A program made the position numbers and the translations under genes. This document shows, piece by piece, positions 18,649 to 30,713 of a stretch of DNA of 64,000 nt. Under the pieces are notes generated by a model, which ran no database searches, had not been told where the DNA came from, and saw only the letters and a list, made by a program, of their open reading frames with translations. Origin of the DNA: Aeromicrobium chenweiae (lineage in GTDB: Bacteria > Actinomycetota > Actinomycetes > Propionibacteriales > Nocardioidaceae); NCBI RefSeq assembly GCF_003065605.1, contig NZ_CP026952.1:3162001-3226000 (forward strand). The letters are read 5' to 3'. Each line of letters opens with the position of its first letter. Position 1 is the stretch's first letter.

Positions 18649-19613
18649 GCGACCACCACCACGGTCGTGAGCGTGATCTGCGCGAGGGCCACCGGCACCA
18701 GCACCTTCCAGGCGAGGACGTTGACCTGGTCCTCGCGCAGGCGCGGGTACGCCACACGGGCCCAGATCACGAGGAACGAGACGGCGACGACCTTGAGGAG
18801 GGTCCAGATCCAGCCGAGCTGGTCCGACCACGGACCGGCCCAGCCGCCCAGGAACAGCACGGTCGTCAGAGCTGCCAGCACGACGATGCCGGCGTACTCG
18901 GCGAGCAGGAACATCGCGAACCGCATGCCGCCGTACTCCGTCAACGGACCCATCACGAGCTCCGCGTCGGCCACCGGTGCGTCGAACGGCGGACGTTGCA
19001 GCTCGGCGAGCCCCGCGACGAAGAAGACCACGAGACCCGGCAGCTGCAGCAGGAGCCACCACGGCTCCCAGGCGTCCGCGATGCCGATCAGCGACAGCGT
19101 CCCGGCCGCCATCGCGACGCTCGCCGCCGCCAGCACCATCGGCAGCTCGTACGACATGAGCTGGGCGGCCACCCGCAGGGCGCCGAGATAGGAGTACTTG
19201 TTGCCGCTGCCGAGACCGCCCATCAGGGTGCCCAGCACGCCCACGCTCATCGCGGCGAGGACGAAGAACAGCCCCAGGTCGAGGTCCTGGCCGATCAGGT
19301 TGCCCTGGCCGAAGAACGGGCCGAGCGGGATGGCCAGCAGCGCCACGAGGTACGGCACGAGCGCCACCGCCGGGGCCAGCTCGAACACGCGACGGTCGGC
19401 GGCGGCCGGCGTGATGCTCTCCTTCTGGGCGAACTTGATGCCGTCCGCCACGAGCTGGGCCCAGCCGTGGAAGCCGCCGGCCGCCATCGGGCCGACGCGG
19501 CTCTGCATGTGCGCCATCGCCTTGTGCTCCATCTGCCCCACCAGCAGCGGCAACGTCAGGAACGCTCCCAGCACGAGCAGGCAGCGCAGGACGGCGTCGA
19601 GGAGCTCACTCAC
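18645..19613 (-). CDS. nuoH: NDH-1 subunit H, incomplete operon copy
   Basis: 322 residues with eight helices. [20 protein letters not shown] and [15 protein letters not shown] are the quinone-chamber signatures, and [20 protein letters not shown] the charged loop. The GTG start at 19613 overlaps nuoC by 8 nt. Here nuoC is followed directly by nuoH; a complete operon has nuoD-E-F-G between them. Confidence 0.92.
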   Translation of the reverse strand: MSELLDAVLRCLLVLGAFLTLPLLVGQMEHKAMAHMQSRVGPMAAGGFHGWAQLVADGIKFAQKESITPAAADRRVFELAPAVALVPYLVALLAIPLGPFFGQGNLIGQDLDLGLFFVLAAMSVGVLGTLMGGLGSGNKYSYLGALRVAAQLMSYELPMVLAAASVAMAAGTLSLIGIADAWEPWWLLLQLPGLVVFFVAGLAELQRPPFDAPVADAELVMGPLTEYGGMRFAMFLLAEYAGIVVLAALTTVLFLGGWAGPWSDQLGWIWTLLKVVAVSFLVIWARVAYPRLREDQVNVLAWKVLVPVALAQITLTTVVVVA

Positions 19614-20157
19614 GTGGCCCCCACTCCCCCGGCTCCGGCACGCCCGGAGGCTTGACCCGCCGGCGGCTCCGCCTGCGCGTGGAGTCCGCGGCGCTCTCCC
19701 CGGGCTCCTTGGCGCCCGGCCACGGCTTCGCGACGCGGGACGCGAGGACGAACTCCTTGCGCAGCGGGTGCCCCTCGAAGCCGTCCGGCAGCAGCAGGGG
19801 CGCGGTGCTGGCCGGCTCGGCGTCGGCGGTCAGGAAGGTGATGCCGAACATCTCGTGGGTCTCGCGCTCGTGCCACGAGGCGCCGGCGAACACGTCCGCG
19901 ACCGAGGCGACCGTCGGCTCCTCGCGGTCGAGGTACGTCACGAGGAGCAGGTGGTCCAAGGGGTGCGCGCCCTCGCCGAAGGTCGGGACCCGCGCGAGGT
20001 GGACCACGAGCCGGAACCCGTCGGGCAGCTCGTCGACCGCGGAGAGCCAGTCGAAGAAGGTGTAGCCGTCCTGCTTCAGGCCCGCGACGGCGTCGTGCCA
20101 GGCGCCGGTCTCCACGACGCGGTGCGGAGGGCCGAAGGCATTGAGCTCGATCGTCAC
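19606..20157 (-). CDS. nuoC: NDH-1 subunit C, incomplete operon copy
   Basis: 183 residues. [15 protein letters not shown] and [11 protein letters not shown] are the NuoC signatures. The GTG start overlaps the nuoB stop (GTGA). The C-terminal 30 residues are very basic (a run of Arg-rich residues) and proline-rich, which is unlike the paralogue at 38468-39217. There is no fusion to a NuoD domain. Confidence 0.9.
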   Translation of the reverse strand: MTIELNAFGPPHRVVETGAWHDAVAGLKQDGYTFFDWLSAVDELPDGFRLVVHLARVPTFGEGAHPLDHLLLVTYLDREEPTVASVADVFAGASWHERETHEMFGITFLTADAEPASTAPLLLPDGFEGHPLRKEFVLASRVAKPWPGAKEPGESAADSTRRRSRRRVKPPGVPEPGEWGPRE

Positions 20158-20729
20158 TGATCGACCACCGGCGGAGCCGGGACCCGCGGGCTCAGCAACG
20201 ACGTGGTCGACCGGGTGTAGCGCTGCGAGAGGTCCTCGCCGGCGATCTTCTCCTGCAGCGTGACGATGCCGTTGAGCAGGGCCTCGGGCCGGGGCGGGCA
20301 GCCGGGGACGTACACGTCCACCGGGATGATCTGGTCGACGCCCTTCGTGACGCAGTACGAGTCCCAGTAGGGCCCGCCGGAGTTGGCGCACGAGCCGAAG
20401 CTGATGACGTACTTGGGCTCGGGCATCTGGTCGTACAGGCGCTTGATGGCCGGCGCCATCTTGTCCGTGACGGTGCCCGAGACGACCATGAGGTCGGCCT
20501 GCCGGGGACCCGGGGCGAACGGGATGACGCCGAGCCGGATGAAGTCGTGGCGCGACATCGAGGTCGCGATGAACTCGATGGCGCAGCAGGCGAGACCGAA
20601 GTTGAAGACCCACAGGGAGTACTTGCGGCCCCAGTTGAGCAGGTAGCGCGCGGGCTTCGGGGCGATCTGCGAGCCGATGCCGAGGCCGGGCGCGGCGACG
20701 GTGGGCATCGGGAGGTTCACGGGGTCCAC
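20154..20729 (-). CDS. nuoB: NDH-1 subunit B (N2 cluster), incomplete operon copy
   Basis: 191 residues. The four N2 ligands are C48, C49 (GLACCAIE), C114 (FGSCANSGG) and C144 (VPGCPPRPE), all present, so the terminal cluster should form. The GTG at 20729 is favoured over the ATG at 20708 because it restores an N-terminus typical of this NuoB subtype and has a G-rich site upstream; it overlaps the nuoA end by 13 nt. NuoB normally shapes the quinone site together with NuoD, which is missing here. Confidence 0.92.
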   Translation of the reverse strand: MDPVNLPMPTVAAPGLGIGSQIAPKPARYLLNWGRKYSLWVFNFGLACCAIEFIATSMSRHDFIRLGVIPFAPGPRQADLMVVSGTVTDKMAPAIKRLYDQMPEPKYVISFGSCANSGGPYWDSYCVTKGVDQIIPVDVYVPGCPPRPEALLNGIVTLQEKIAGEDLSQRYTRSTTSLLSPRVPAPPVVDQ

Positions 20730-21085
20730 GACAGCACCCCCTTGCGCCAGGCGTACGCGAGGCCGACGACCAGGATGCCGACGAAGATCGCCATCTCGGC
20801 CGCGGCAGCCCGGCCGATGTCCTCCAGGACGACCGCCCACGGGAAGAGGAAGACCGCGTCCACCGCGAAGATCACGTAGAGGAACGCGTACACGTAGTAG
20901 CGGACGGTCGACTGCGACCAGCCCTCGCCGACGGGGTCGACGCCCGACTCGTACGTCATCGTCTTGTCCCGCTGCGCGACCCGCGGACGCAGGAGCCGGT
21001 TGACTCCCAGCATCGCGGTCGCGAGCACGATGCCGACGAGGATGATCACACCGACTGCGGCGTAGTCGTCCAGGTAGGCGCGCAT
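20717..21085 (-). CDS. nuoA: NDH-1 subunit A, incomplete operon copy
   Basis: 122 residues, three helices, with [25 protein letters not shown] split across the conserved loop and [11 protein letters not shown] in helix 2. It is the first gene of the 10-gene operon. The ATG at 21085 is preceded by TAGAGT (21092-21097) only 6 nt away and by no ribosome site, so the mRNA is probably leaderless. Confidence 0.93.
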   Translation of the reverse strand: MRAYLDDYAAVGVIILVGIVLATAMLGVNRLLRPRVAQRDKTMTYESGVDPVGEGWSQSTVRYYVYAFLYVIFAVDAVFLFPWAVVLEDIGRAAAAEMAIFVGILVVGLAYAWRKGVLSWTP

Positions 21086-21091
21086 GCCACC

Positions 21092-21097
21092 ACTCTA
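21092..21097 (-). promoter_or_regulatory. -10 element of the incomplete nuo operon (leaderless)
   Basis: TAGAGT on the minus strand, six bases before the nuoA ATG. This matches TANNNT followed at 6-8 nt by a start codon, the arrangement expected for leaderless transcripts. No convincing -35 box is visible. Confidence 0.55.
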
Positions 21098-21125
21098 GGC
21101 CGTTCGGCCCCCGGGCGGCTGCAGG

Positions 21126-21959
21126 CTACTCCTCGCCCTGGGCGAGCTCGGAGACGTGGTTCCACTTCTCCCAGGTCTCGATGCGCTTCTCGTAGTCCGC
21201 CTTCGCGATGCCCAGCGGCGCGGTGCCGAAGAAGACCCGCAGCGGCGGCTCCTGCGCGTCGACGATCTCGAGGATCGCGGCGGCGGACGCCTTGGGGTCG
21301 CCGGGCTTGGCGTTGCGGGTGGCGCGGCCCTGCATGGTCTTCTCGCGGAACGCCTCGTACGCCGGGTTCTGCTCGGAGTGCGAGGCCGAGTCGCCGCTCC
21401 AGTCGGTGGAGAAGCCACCGGGCTCCACGAGCGTGACGTGGATGCCGAAGTCCGCGACCTCCTGGGCCAGCGCCTGCGAGAAGCCCTCGAGGCCCCACTT
21501 CGATGCGTGGTAGATGCCGACGAGCGGGAACGCCGAGATGCCGCCGATCGACGAGACCTGGATGATGTGCCCGCTCCCCTGCTCCCGCAGGAACGGCAGC
21601 GCCGCCTGGGTGACCCAGAGGGCGCCGAACAGGTTCGTCTCGATCTGGGCACGGGCCTCTGCCTCGGTCAGCTCCTCGACGAAGCCGAAGTGGCCGTAGC
21701 CGGCGTTGTTGATGACGACGTCGAGGCGGCCGAAGTGCTCGTGCGCCTGCGCGACCGCGGCGAAGTCCGCGTCGTGGTCGGTGACGTCGAGCTGCAGCGG
21801 GAGGATCGCGTCCCCGAACCGCTCGACGAGGTCGTCGAGGGTGGAGGTGTCGCGTGCCGTGGCAGCGACCTTGTCGCCGCGCTCGAGTGCGGCGATGGCC
21901 CACTCCCGGCCGAAGCCGCGGGAGGCACCAGTGATGAACCAGGTCTTGGGTGAGGTCAT
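21126..21959 (-). CDS. Short-chain dehydrogenase/reductase
   Basis: 277 residues, a classical SDR. It shows TGASRGFG (cofactor loop, residues about 10-17), NNAG, a catalytic Ser in QVSSIGG, and YHASK (YxxxK). The substrate is unknown; the sequence resembles generic oxidoreductases. The ATG at 21959 (MTSPKTW) is chosen over an upstream in-frame codon because a -10 element lies 7 nt before it. A perfect 16-bp palindrome covers the promoter spacer, so a repressor encoded elsewhere probably controls it. Confidence 0.87.
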   Translation of the reverse strand: MTSPKTWFITGASRGFGREWAIAALERGDKVAATARDTSTLDDLVERFGDAILPLQLDVTDHDADFAAVAQAHEHFGRLDVVINNAGYGHFGFVEELTEAEARAQIETNLFGALWVTQAALPFLREQGSGHIIQVSSIGGISAFPLVGIYHASKWGLEGFSQALAQEVADFGIHVTLVEPGGFSTDWSGDSASHSEQNPAYEAFREKTMQGRATRNAKPGDPKASAAAILEIVDAQEPPLRVFFGTAPLGIAKADYEKRIETWEKWNHVSELAQGEE

Positions 21960-21966
21960 GGACCCG

Positions 21967-21992
21967 ACGTTACGACCTGGAGCGCGCTCCAG
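21967..21992 (-). promoter_or_regulatory. -10 element and 16-bp palindromic operator of the SDR gene
   Basis: TAACGT on the minus strand (21967-21972) lies 7 nt before the SDR ATG. Just upstream is the perfect palindrome CTGGAGCGCGCTCCAG (21977-21992), within the -10/-35 spacer. Sites of this kind are often bound by TetR-family repressors. No regulator gene adjoins it. Confidence 0.65.
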
Positions 21993-22016
21993 CACAACTG
22001 GAGACGGATGTGAGGC

Positions 22017-22604
22017 TCACGGCACCCGCAAGAACGTCACGGCGAAGTCGGCGTCCTCGGTCCACGGCACGAGGTCCCACGTCGCGAACCGCTGCTCGTG
22101 CACGAGCCCGGCCGCCGCGACGTCGGCGTCGAACGCCTCCAGCGCGTACTCACGGTCGGTCGCGAAGCCGACGACGACCCGGCCGCCGGGACGCACGGCG
22201 GCGCGCACCGAGGACAGGACGGACCGCTCGGAGTCCGGTGCGACGAACACCATGACGTTGCCGGCCATGACCGCCAGGTCGAACGGCTCCTCGTCCAGCG
22301 CCAGCGTCGCGAGGTCGGCGACGACCCAGCGCGGACCGGGATGGTCCTGGTCGGCGGCGGCGACGAGGACCGGATCGGCGTCGACGCCGACGACCGTGTG
22401 TCCACGGGCGTACAGCTCGGCGCCGACCCGTCCGGGACCACACCCGGCATCCAGGATGCGGGATCCGGGGGCCGCAGCCGCGTCGATCAGCCGGGCCTCG
22501 CCGGCCAGGTCGGCACCCTCTGCGGCCATGGTCCGGAAGCGCTCGACGTACCACTCGGAGTGGCCGTCCTTGGTGTCGGTGAACCAGCGGGGGCGATCGG
22601 TCAT
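22017..22604 (-). CDS. Class I SAM-dependent methyltransferase
   Basis: 195 residues. Motif I is RILDAGCGPGRVG, followed by VVGVDADP (acidic ribose ligand) and DLAVMAGNVMVF. The Rossmann fold is complete. The substrate cannot be told. The ATG at 22604 is preceded by a weak GAAGG. It lies 45 bp from the divergent RarD-like gene. Confidence 0.82.
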   Translation of the reverse strand: MTDRPRWFTDTKDGHSEWYVERFRTMAAEGADLAGEARLIDAAAAPGSRILDAGCGPGRVGAELYARGHTVVGVDADPVLVAAADQDHPGPRWVVADLATLALDEEPFDLAVMAGNVMVFVAPDSERSVLSSVRAAVRPGGRVVVGFATDREYALEAFDADVAAAGLVHEQRFATWDLVPWTEDADFAVTFLRVP

Positions 22605-22637
22605 GCCTTCATCGTCGCCCACGGCCCCCTGCGGGCG

Positions 22638-22643
22638 TACCCT
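22638..22643 (+). promoter_or_regulatory. -10 element of rarD-like gene (leaderless)
   Basis: TACCCT followed by six bases and the GTG start at 22650; no ribosome site is present. Confidence 0.5.
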
Positions 22644-22649
22644 CGGCTG

Positions 22650-23558
22650 GTGAACGACACTCAGCGCGGTGCCGCCTTCGGCGTCGCCGCGTATCTCTGC
22701 TGGGGGTTCTTCCCCCTCTACTGGCCACTGCTCGAGCCCGCGGGATCGCTGGAGATCCTCGCGCACCGCTTCGTGTGGTCGATGGTGTTCGTCCTCGTGG
22801 CGATCACCGCGATGGGCAAGTGGCGCACCTTCCTGGCGATCGCGCACGACCGGCGGATGATGCTGATCCTGGCCGCGGCCTCCGTGGTCATCGCCGGCAA
22901 CTGGGGTGGCTTCATCTACGGCGTCACCAACGGGCACGTCATCGAGACGTCGCTCGGCTACTTCATCAACCCCCTCGTGACGGTGATGCTCGGCGTCTTC
23001 GTGCTGAAGGAGACGATGCGTCCGGCGCAGTGGGTGGCCGTCGCGATCGGCACCATCGCCGTCGTGGTCCTGACCGTGGACTACGGCCGCCTGCCCTGGG
23101 TCGCGCTCCTCGTGGCCTTCTCCTTCGCGGCCTACGGGTTCTTGAAGAAGAAGGCGGACCTCGGCGCGTTCGAGGGCCTCGGCATGGAGACGGCGATCCT
23201 GTTCCCCGTCGCGCTGGCCTTCCTCGTCTTCCTGCAGGTGCGGGGAGACCTGGCCTTCGGCCACGAGGGCGCGGGCAACGTCGCCCTCCTCGTCGGCACC
23301 GGTGTCGTCACCGCGATCCCGCTCCTGCTCTTCGGCGCGGCGGCCACGCGGCTGTCGCTGACGACGATCGGCCTGCTGCAGTACCTCGGCCCCATCATCC
23401 AGTTCATCGCCGGCCTGACGATCTTCGACGAGGACATGACCGGTGCGCGGTGGGTCGGCTTCGTCCTGGTCTGGACGGCGCTCGTGGTGTTCACCGCCGA
23501 CGCGGTCCTCAGCAGGCGCCGGACGCTGCACCACACCGCGGAGTCCGCCGCGCTGTAG
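22650..23558 (+). CDS. rarD: RarD-type EamA transporter
   Basis: 302 residues with ten predicted helices in the DMT/EamA fold. CWGFFPLYWPLL, FVWSMVFV and GYFINPLVTVMLG are characteristic of the RarD subfamily. The physiological substrate of RarD is not established. The GTG start begins directly after a -10 element. Its stop is 3 bp from the stop of the convergent polyprenyl synthase gene. Confidence 0.9.
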   Translation: MNDTQRGAAFGVAAYLCWGFFPLYWPLLEPAGSLEILAHRFVWSMVFVLVAITAMGKWRTFLAIAHDRRMMLILAAASVVIAGNWGGFIYGVTNGHVIETSLGYFINPLVTVMLGVFVLKETMRPAQWVAVAIGTIAVVVLTVDYGRLPWVALLVAFSFAAYGFLKKKADLGAFEGLGMETAILFPVALAFLVFLQVRGDLAFGHEGAGNVALLVGTGVVTAIPLLLFGAAATRLSLTTIGLLQYLGPIIQFIAGLTIFDEDMTGARWVGFVLVWTALVVFTADAVLSRRRTLHHTAESAAL

Positions 23559-23561
23559 GCC

Positions 23562-24551
23562 TCAGCCGACGCGGGTCACCACGGTGTCGCAGAGCTCCTG
23601 CAGCGCCGAGCGGGCCGACGAGTCGGGCAGCTTGGCGAGCAGGACGCCGGCGGCGTCCGCCTCGGCGCGCACGTACGAGCGGGCCTCCGCCATCGCCGGG
23701 TGGTCGCGCAGCAGCGCGAGCGCCTCGGCGTGCTCGGCGTCGTCGGTGAGGGGCCGGCCGAGGAGCGTCCGCAGGCGCTCGCTCCCGGGATCGGTCGAGC
23801 GCAGCGCGATGAGCGTGGGCAGGGTGGGGACCCCCTCGCGGAGGTCGGTGCCCGGCGTCTTGCCCGAGTCGCCGGTCTCGCTGGCCACGTCGATGATGTC
23901 GTCCGCGAGCTGGAACGCCGCACCGATGCGCTCGCCGAACTCGGTCAGCGTCTCCTGGACGTCGGTCGGCGCGCCGGCCATCTTCGAGCCGAACAGTGCC
24001 GCGGTGGCGATGAGGGACCCGGTCTTGTCCGCGACGACCGCGAGGTAGTGGCCCAGTGCGTCCTCGTCGTCAGCGGGGCCGATCGTCTCGCGGATCTGGC
24101 CCTGGACCAGTCGCGAGAACGTGCGTGCCTGGATGCGGACGGCGTCCGTCCCCAGGTCGGAGACCAGGTCGGACGCCTGCGCGAACAGGTAGTCCCCGAC
24201 GAGGATCGCGACCGAGTTGCCCCAGCGGGAGTTCGCGCTCGGGGCACCCCGCCGCACGTCGGCCTCGTCCATCACGTCGTCGTGGTACAGCGTCGCGAGG
24301 TGGGTCAGCTCGACGACCACCGCGGAGCGGGCCACGTCCGCCGCGACCGGGTCACCGAACTCGGCAGCCAGCATCACCAGCAGCGGACGGAAGCGCTTGC
24401 CACCGGCGTTCAGCAGGTGCGTGGCCGCCTCGGCGACCAGCCGGTCGGGGCTGTCGACCGCGGCCGCAAGCTGTCGTTCGACCTCCTCGACGCCCGCGAG
24501 CACACGGGCTTCCAGGGCGGTGTCGGTGAACGAGACACCCAGAGTGGACAC
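23562..24551 (-). CDS. Long-chain polyprenyl diphosphate synthase (menaquinone side chain)
   Basis: 329 residues of the trans-isoprenyl diphosphate synthase family. The first Asp-rich motif is LYHDDVMDEADVRRG, the second is FQLADDIIDV; GGKRFRPLL binds substrate. Long-chain (C35-C50) enzymes of this type supply the menaquinone tail used by MenA, which is encoded at 54552-55436. The GTG start is preceded by AGGAG. It lies 34 bp downstream of nuoN of the complete operon, so operon read-through is possible. Confidence 0.9.
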   Translation of the reverse strand: MSTLGVSFTDTALEARVLAGVEEVERQLAAAVDSPDRLVAEAATHLLNAGGKRFRPLLVMLAAEFGDPVAADVARSAVVVELTHLATLYHDDVMDEADVRRGAPSANSRWGNSVAILVGDYLFAQASDLVSDLGTDAVRIQARTFSRLVQGQIRETIGPADDEDALGHYLAVVADKTGSLIATAALFGSKMAGAPTDVQETLTEFGERIGAAFQLADDIIDVASETGDSGKTPGTDLREGVPTLPTLIALRSTDPGSERLRTLLGRPLTDDAEHAEALALLRDHPAMAEARSYVRAEADAAGVLLAKLPDSSARSALQELCDTVVTRVG

Positions 24552-24585
24552 GCGAAGCTCCTAGCACAACAGTCCCGCGAAGTGG

Positions 24586-26204
24586 TCAACGCACGAAGGC
24601 GCCCGCATGCTGCGCAAGATCCAGCACCGGTCCCGGAATGATACCGAGTCCCACCGTCGCCACCGTAGCCACGATGATCACGGCGCTCGTCAGCGCGCTC
24701 GGAACGGCCACCGTGGGGCCGTCTCCGACCGGGTCGGTGAAGAACATGAGCACGATGACCCGGACGTAGAAGTACGCGGCCAGGGCGCTCACCAGCACAC
24801 CGATCACGACCAGCCACCAGAACCCGCCGGCGTACGCGGCGCTGAACACCGCCCACTTGCCGATGAAGCCTCCGGTGAGCGGGATGCCGGCGAACGACAG
24901 CATGAACAGCGCGAACGAGCCCGCGAGCCACGGCGACGTCCGCCCGAGCCCGGCCCACTTGGACAGGTGCGTCGTCTCGCCGCCGGAGTCACGCACGAGC
25001 GTCACGACCGCGAACGCGCCGATCGACGAGACGCCGTACACCGCGAGGTAGAACAGCACGCTCGACACCGACGTGATCCGGTCGGACGAGGCGACGCCCG
25101 CGTAGGCACCGACGAAGCCGACCAGCAGGAACCCCGCGTGGGCGATCGACGAGTACGCCAGCATGCGCTTGACGTCGGTCTGCGAGATCGACACGACCGC
25201 ACCGAGGAACATCGTGATGATCGCGATCGCCACGATCGTCGGACGCCAGTCCCACTGCGAGCCGCCGAAGGCCACGAAGAAGACGCGCAGGAGGGCGAGG
25301 AACGCCGCGGCCTTGGTGCCGGCAGCCATGAAGGCGGTGACCGGCGTCGGGGCGCCCTGGTAGACGTCGGGCGTCCAGGTGTGGAACGGAGCCGCGCCGA
25401 TCTTGAACAGCAGGCCGACCGCGATGAGGGCGGTCGCGGCCAGGAGCATGTTCTCGTCGCCGTCACGCGCGGACACCGCGGTGTCGATCGCGGACAGGTC
25501 GAAGCTGCCGGCGTAGCCGTACGCCAGGGCGATGCCGTAGAGGAAGAACACCGACGAGAACGCGCCGAGCAGGAAGTACTTGAGCGCGGCCTCCTGGCTG
25601 AGCAGCCGACGACGGCGGGCCAGCCCGCACAAGAGGTACAGCGGCAGCGACAGCACCTCGAGCGCCACGAACATGGTCAGCAGGTCGTTCGACGTCGCGA
25701 ACAGCATCATGCCCACCAGGGCGAACAGCGCCAGCGGGAAGACCTCGGTGTGCTCGACCTTCAGCTTGACCGCCTCGGCCTCGGCGGCCGAGCCGGGGGC
25801 GTCCGCGGCACGACCCGTGAACGCGCTGAGCCCGCCCTCGAGCCGGCGCTCGGCGAACAGCAGCATGCTCAGCAGCCCGAAGACCAGCAGGATGCCCCAG
25901 GCGAAGACGCCGGGACCGTCGATCGACAGGGCACCCTCGGCGGCGATCTTGCCGCGGGCGACGAGATCGGCGTCGACGGTGTCGAGGTCGGTGTAGACCC
26001 AGACCGTGTCGGCGAGCGCCGCGACGATGCCGACGACCGCCAGCACGACCTGTGTCCGGAAGCGGGACGCGCGGGGCCAGAAGGACTCGACCAGGACGCC
26101 CAGGACGGCCGTGCCGGCGATGATGAACAGCGGTCCCAGCAGGGCGTACTCGATGTCGGGCGACGAGATCGGGGGCAGGTCCGTCGCGGTGATGAGGTTC
26201 CGCA

Positions 26205-26205
<1 letters not shown>
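24586..26205 (-). CDS. nuoN: NADH-quinone oxidoreductase subunit N
   Basis: 539 residues, the last gene of the complete operon. FKIGAAPFHTWTPDVYQGAPTPVTA is the NuoN channel signature, and LLTMFVALEVLSLPLYLLCG contains the helix-5 glutamate. Compared with typical NuoN it has an extra hydrophilic segment of about 40 residues around positions 125-165. The ATG shares one base with the nuoM stop (TGATG). Confidence 0.95.
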
Positions 26206-27745
<1,540 letters not shown>

Positions 27746-27749
<4 letters not shown>

Positions 27750-29623
27750 GCGAGGGTCACCGCCAGGAGGCACAGGACGAGGACGGCGACGCCGCCGAAC
27801 ATCGTGAGGGCATAGGAACGGACGTAGCCGGTCTGCGGCTTGCGCAGGAACTGCGAGGTGTCGCCCAGCCGGTCGGCCAGGCCGGTGACGAAGCCGTCGA
27901 TGCCCCGACCGTCGAACCAGACCAGGAACCGGGTGAGGTAGCGGGTCGGCCGGACGACGACCGCGTCGTTGACCTCGTTGCCGTAGAGCTCGTGGCGGCC
28001 CGCGCGGGTGAGGACCGACACCTCGCGATCGGGTGGGGCCTCGGCCGCGATGGGCCGGCGCCCGTACGTCAGGAAGCCCAGCGCGACGCCGGACGCCGCG
28101 ACCAGCGTGATGATCGCGGTCAGCGCGATCGCGGGGATCGCGAGCTCGTGGTGCTCACCGTGCCCGACGACCGGCTCCAGCCAGTCGACGATCCAGTCGC
28201 CGAGCAGCAGCAGGCCACCGAGCAGCGACAGGGCGCCGAGGGCGATGAGCGGGAAGGTCATGACCCGTGGCGACTCGTGCGGGTGGATGTCGTCCTTCCA
28301 GCGCTTGTCGCCGAAGAAGGTCATCATCATGAGTCGCGTCATGTAGAACGCCGTGACGCCGGCGCCGAGCAGCGCGCCCAGGCCGACCCAGAAGTTCTCG
28401 CCGAACGCGGTCTCGATGATCTTGTCCTTGGACCAGAAGCCCGAGAACCCCGGGAAGCCGATGATCGCGAGGTAGCCGAGCGCGAACGTCGCGAACGTGA
28501 TCGGCATGGCCTTGCGCAGGGCGCCGTAGTGCCGCATGTCGACGTCGTCGTCCATGCCGTGCATGACCGAGCCGGCGCCGAGGAACATGTTGGCCTTGAA
28601 GAAGCCGTGCGTGATGAGGTGGAAGATCGCGAAGGCGTACCCGGCCGGGCCGAGGCCTGCCGCGAGCATCATGTAGCCGATCTGGCTCATGGTGGAGCCA
28701 GCGAGCGCCTTCTTGATGTCGTCCTTGGCGCAGCCGATCCAGGCGCCTGCGAGCAGGGTGACCAGGCCGACGATCATCACCGCGGTGCGTGCCACCTCGG
28801 AGGAGTCGAACACTCCCCCGCTGCGGACCACCAGGTAGACGCCGGCGGTGACCATGGTCGCCGCGTGGATCAGGGCCGAGACGGGGGTGGGGCCCTCCAT
28901 CGCGTCGAGCAGCCAGCTCTGCAGCGGCACCTGCGCGGACTTGCCGCACGCGCCGAGCAGGAGCAGGAGACCGAGGGCGGTCGCGACCCCGTCCCCGGCA
29001 CCCGGCGCGGCGGCGTTGACCGCGTGGATCGCCGTCGTGCCGAACTGGGCGAACATCAGCATGATCGCCAGCGCCATGCCGATGTCACCCACGCGGTTGA
29101 CCACGAACGCCTTCTTGGCCGCGGCGGCCGCGGACGGCTTGTGCTGCCAGAAGCCGATGAGCAGGTACGAGGCGAGGCCCACGCCCTCCCAGCCGAGGAA
29201 CAGCACCAGGTAGTCGCTGGCGAGCACGAGCGTGAGCATCGCCGCGATGAAGAGATTGAGGTACGCGAAGAACCGGCGGCGTCGCAGGTCGTGCTCCATG
29301 TAGCCGATCGAGTAGATGTGGATCAGCGTGCCCACGCCGGTGATCAGCAGGACGAACAGGCCCGAGAGCTGGTCGAACGTGAAGCCCATCTCGACGTGGA
29401 ACGTCCCCGTGTCGATCCAGGTGAACAGGGACGTGGACTGCGAGCGGTCGTCGGCGTCCTTGCCCAGCAGGGACGCGAAGAGCACGACACCGAGCAGGAA
29501 GGACGCGGCCGATGCCGCGGTCCCGATGAGGTGGCCGAACCGGTCGGACTCCTTGCCCCAGACCAGGAGCACGGCGCTGCTGGCCAGTGGAATGGCAATG
29601 AGCAGCCACTGAAGATCGAACAT
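27746..29623 (-). CDS. nuoL: NADH-quinone oxidoreductase subunit L
   Basis: 625 residues. [16 protein letters not shown] and [20 protein letters not shown] are the NuoL signatures, and the long C-terminal region supplies the lateral helix and final membrane anchor. The ATG at 29623 begins [12 protein letters not shown]; upstream in-frame sequence is a shadow of nuoK. An 11-nt gap to nuoK is one of the few non-overlapping junctions in the operon. Confidence 0.95.
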
Positions 29624-29634
29624 GCGTGCTCCCC

Positions 29635-29928
29635 CTACGACTTCAGCAGGCTCGCGTCGTCGACCGAGGTCGTGCGGCGCGCGCGGTAGATGGACACGAT
29701 GATGGACAGCCCGACGACGACCTCGGCGGCGGCGACGACCATCACGAAGAAGGCGGCCACCTGGCCGTCGAGGTTGCCGTGCTGGCGCGAGAAGGTCACG
29801 AAGGCGAGGTTCGTGGCGTTGAGCATGAGCTCGATGCACATGAACACGATGATCGCGTTGCGCCGGATGAGGACGCCGACCGCGCCGATCGTGAAGAGGA
29901 TCAGCGACAAGGTGATGTACTCGTTCAC
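29635..29928 (-). CDS. nuoK: NADH-quinone oxidoreductase subunit K
   Basis: 97 residues, three helices; [17 protein letters not shown] and [14 protein letters not shown] hold the two buried glutamates. The GTG start overlaps the nuoJ stop (GTGA). Confidence 0.94.
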   Translation of the reverse strand: MNEYITLSLILFTIGAVGVLIRRNAIIVFMCIELMLNATNLAFVTFSRQHGNLDGQVAAFFVMVVAAAEVVVGLSIIVSIYRARRTTSVDDASLLKS

Positions 29929-30713
29929 TTCGGTCCTCCCATCCCGGGAGCGGAGGAGTCGGGGTCGTCCTCGTGCTCGAGCTGCTCGGCCGTCCGGGCC
30001 ACGTTGTCCTCGAAGCCGCTGCGGATCTGGCCACGCTCGGCGATCGTCGGGGAGACCGAGGACTCCACCGGTGTGCCGTCCGGGAGCAGCGCCGGGGTGT
30101 CGACCGCGTTGTGCCGTGCGAACACGCCGGGCGTCGGGGCGTTGCCGGGGTGCCGGCCGGACTCGGCGTACTCGCGCATGCGGCGGGCCGCGATGTCGGC
30201 CTGGGTGTGGCGCTTGGTCAGGCGCTCCTTGTGGGCCAGCACCATCGCGCCGAGCGCGGCGGTGATGAGCAGGGCGCTGGTGAACTCGAAGGCCACGACG
30301 TACTTGCCGAACAAGAGCTTCGCCAGGCCGTACGGGTTGCCGTTCGCATTGGCCGAGTCGAGCCCCACGACCGCGCCGGTCACGGTCTGCCCGATCGCCA
30401 GGACGGCGGTCACGCCGAAGAGCAGACCGATGAGGATCGCGGCGGCGCGCTGGCCGGAGATCGTCTCGCGGATGGCCTCGGACGTCTCGACGCCCACCAG
30501 CATGAGGACGAACAGGAACAGCATCATGATCGCGCCGGTGTAGACGATGATCTGCACCGCGAACAGGAACGGTGCACCCTGGGCGGCGTACAGGACCGCG
30601 AGGCTGATCATCACGACCGCCAGCGCGAGCGCCGCGTGCACGGCCTTGCGGGCGAACAGCAGCCCCAGCGCGGCGATCACCATGATCGGCGCCAGCAACC
30701 AGAAGGTGGTCAC
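29925..30713 (-). CDS. nuoJ: NADH-quinone oxidoreductase subunit J
   Basis: 262 residues. Five helices in the first 165 residues include [20 protein letters not shown], the region of the TM3 pi-bulge. The last 95 residues are hydrophilic and charged, an extension common in actinobacterial NuoJ. The GTG start overlaps nuoI by 4 nt. Confidence 0.94.
   Translation of the reverse strand: MTTFWLLAPIMVIAALGLLFARKAVHAALALAVVMISLAVLYAAQGAPFLFAVQIIVYTGAIMMLFLFVLMLVGVETSEAIRETISGQRAAAILIGLLFGVTAVLAIGQTVTGAVVGLDSANANGNPYGLAKLLFGKYVVAFEFTSALLITAALGAMVLAHKERLTKRHTQADIAARRMREYAESGRHPGNAPTPGVFARHNAVDTPALLPDGTPVESSVSPTIAERGQIRSGFEDNVARTAEQLEHEDDPDSSAPGMGGPK

Noticed and set aside
12792-21085. Mrp or hydrogenase operon instead of NDH-1
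   Set aside because: nuoA, B, C, H, I, J and K homologues with their full motifs are present in NDH-1 order; no hydrogenase large-subunit cysteines are seen.
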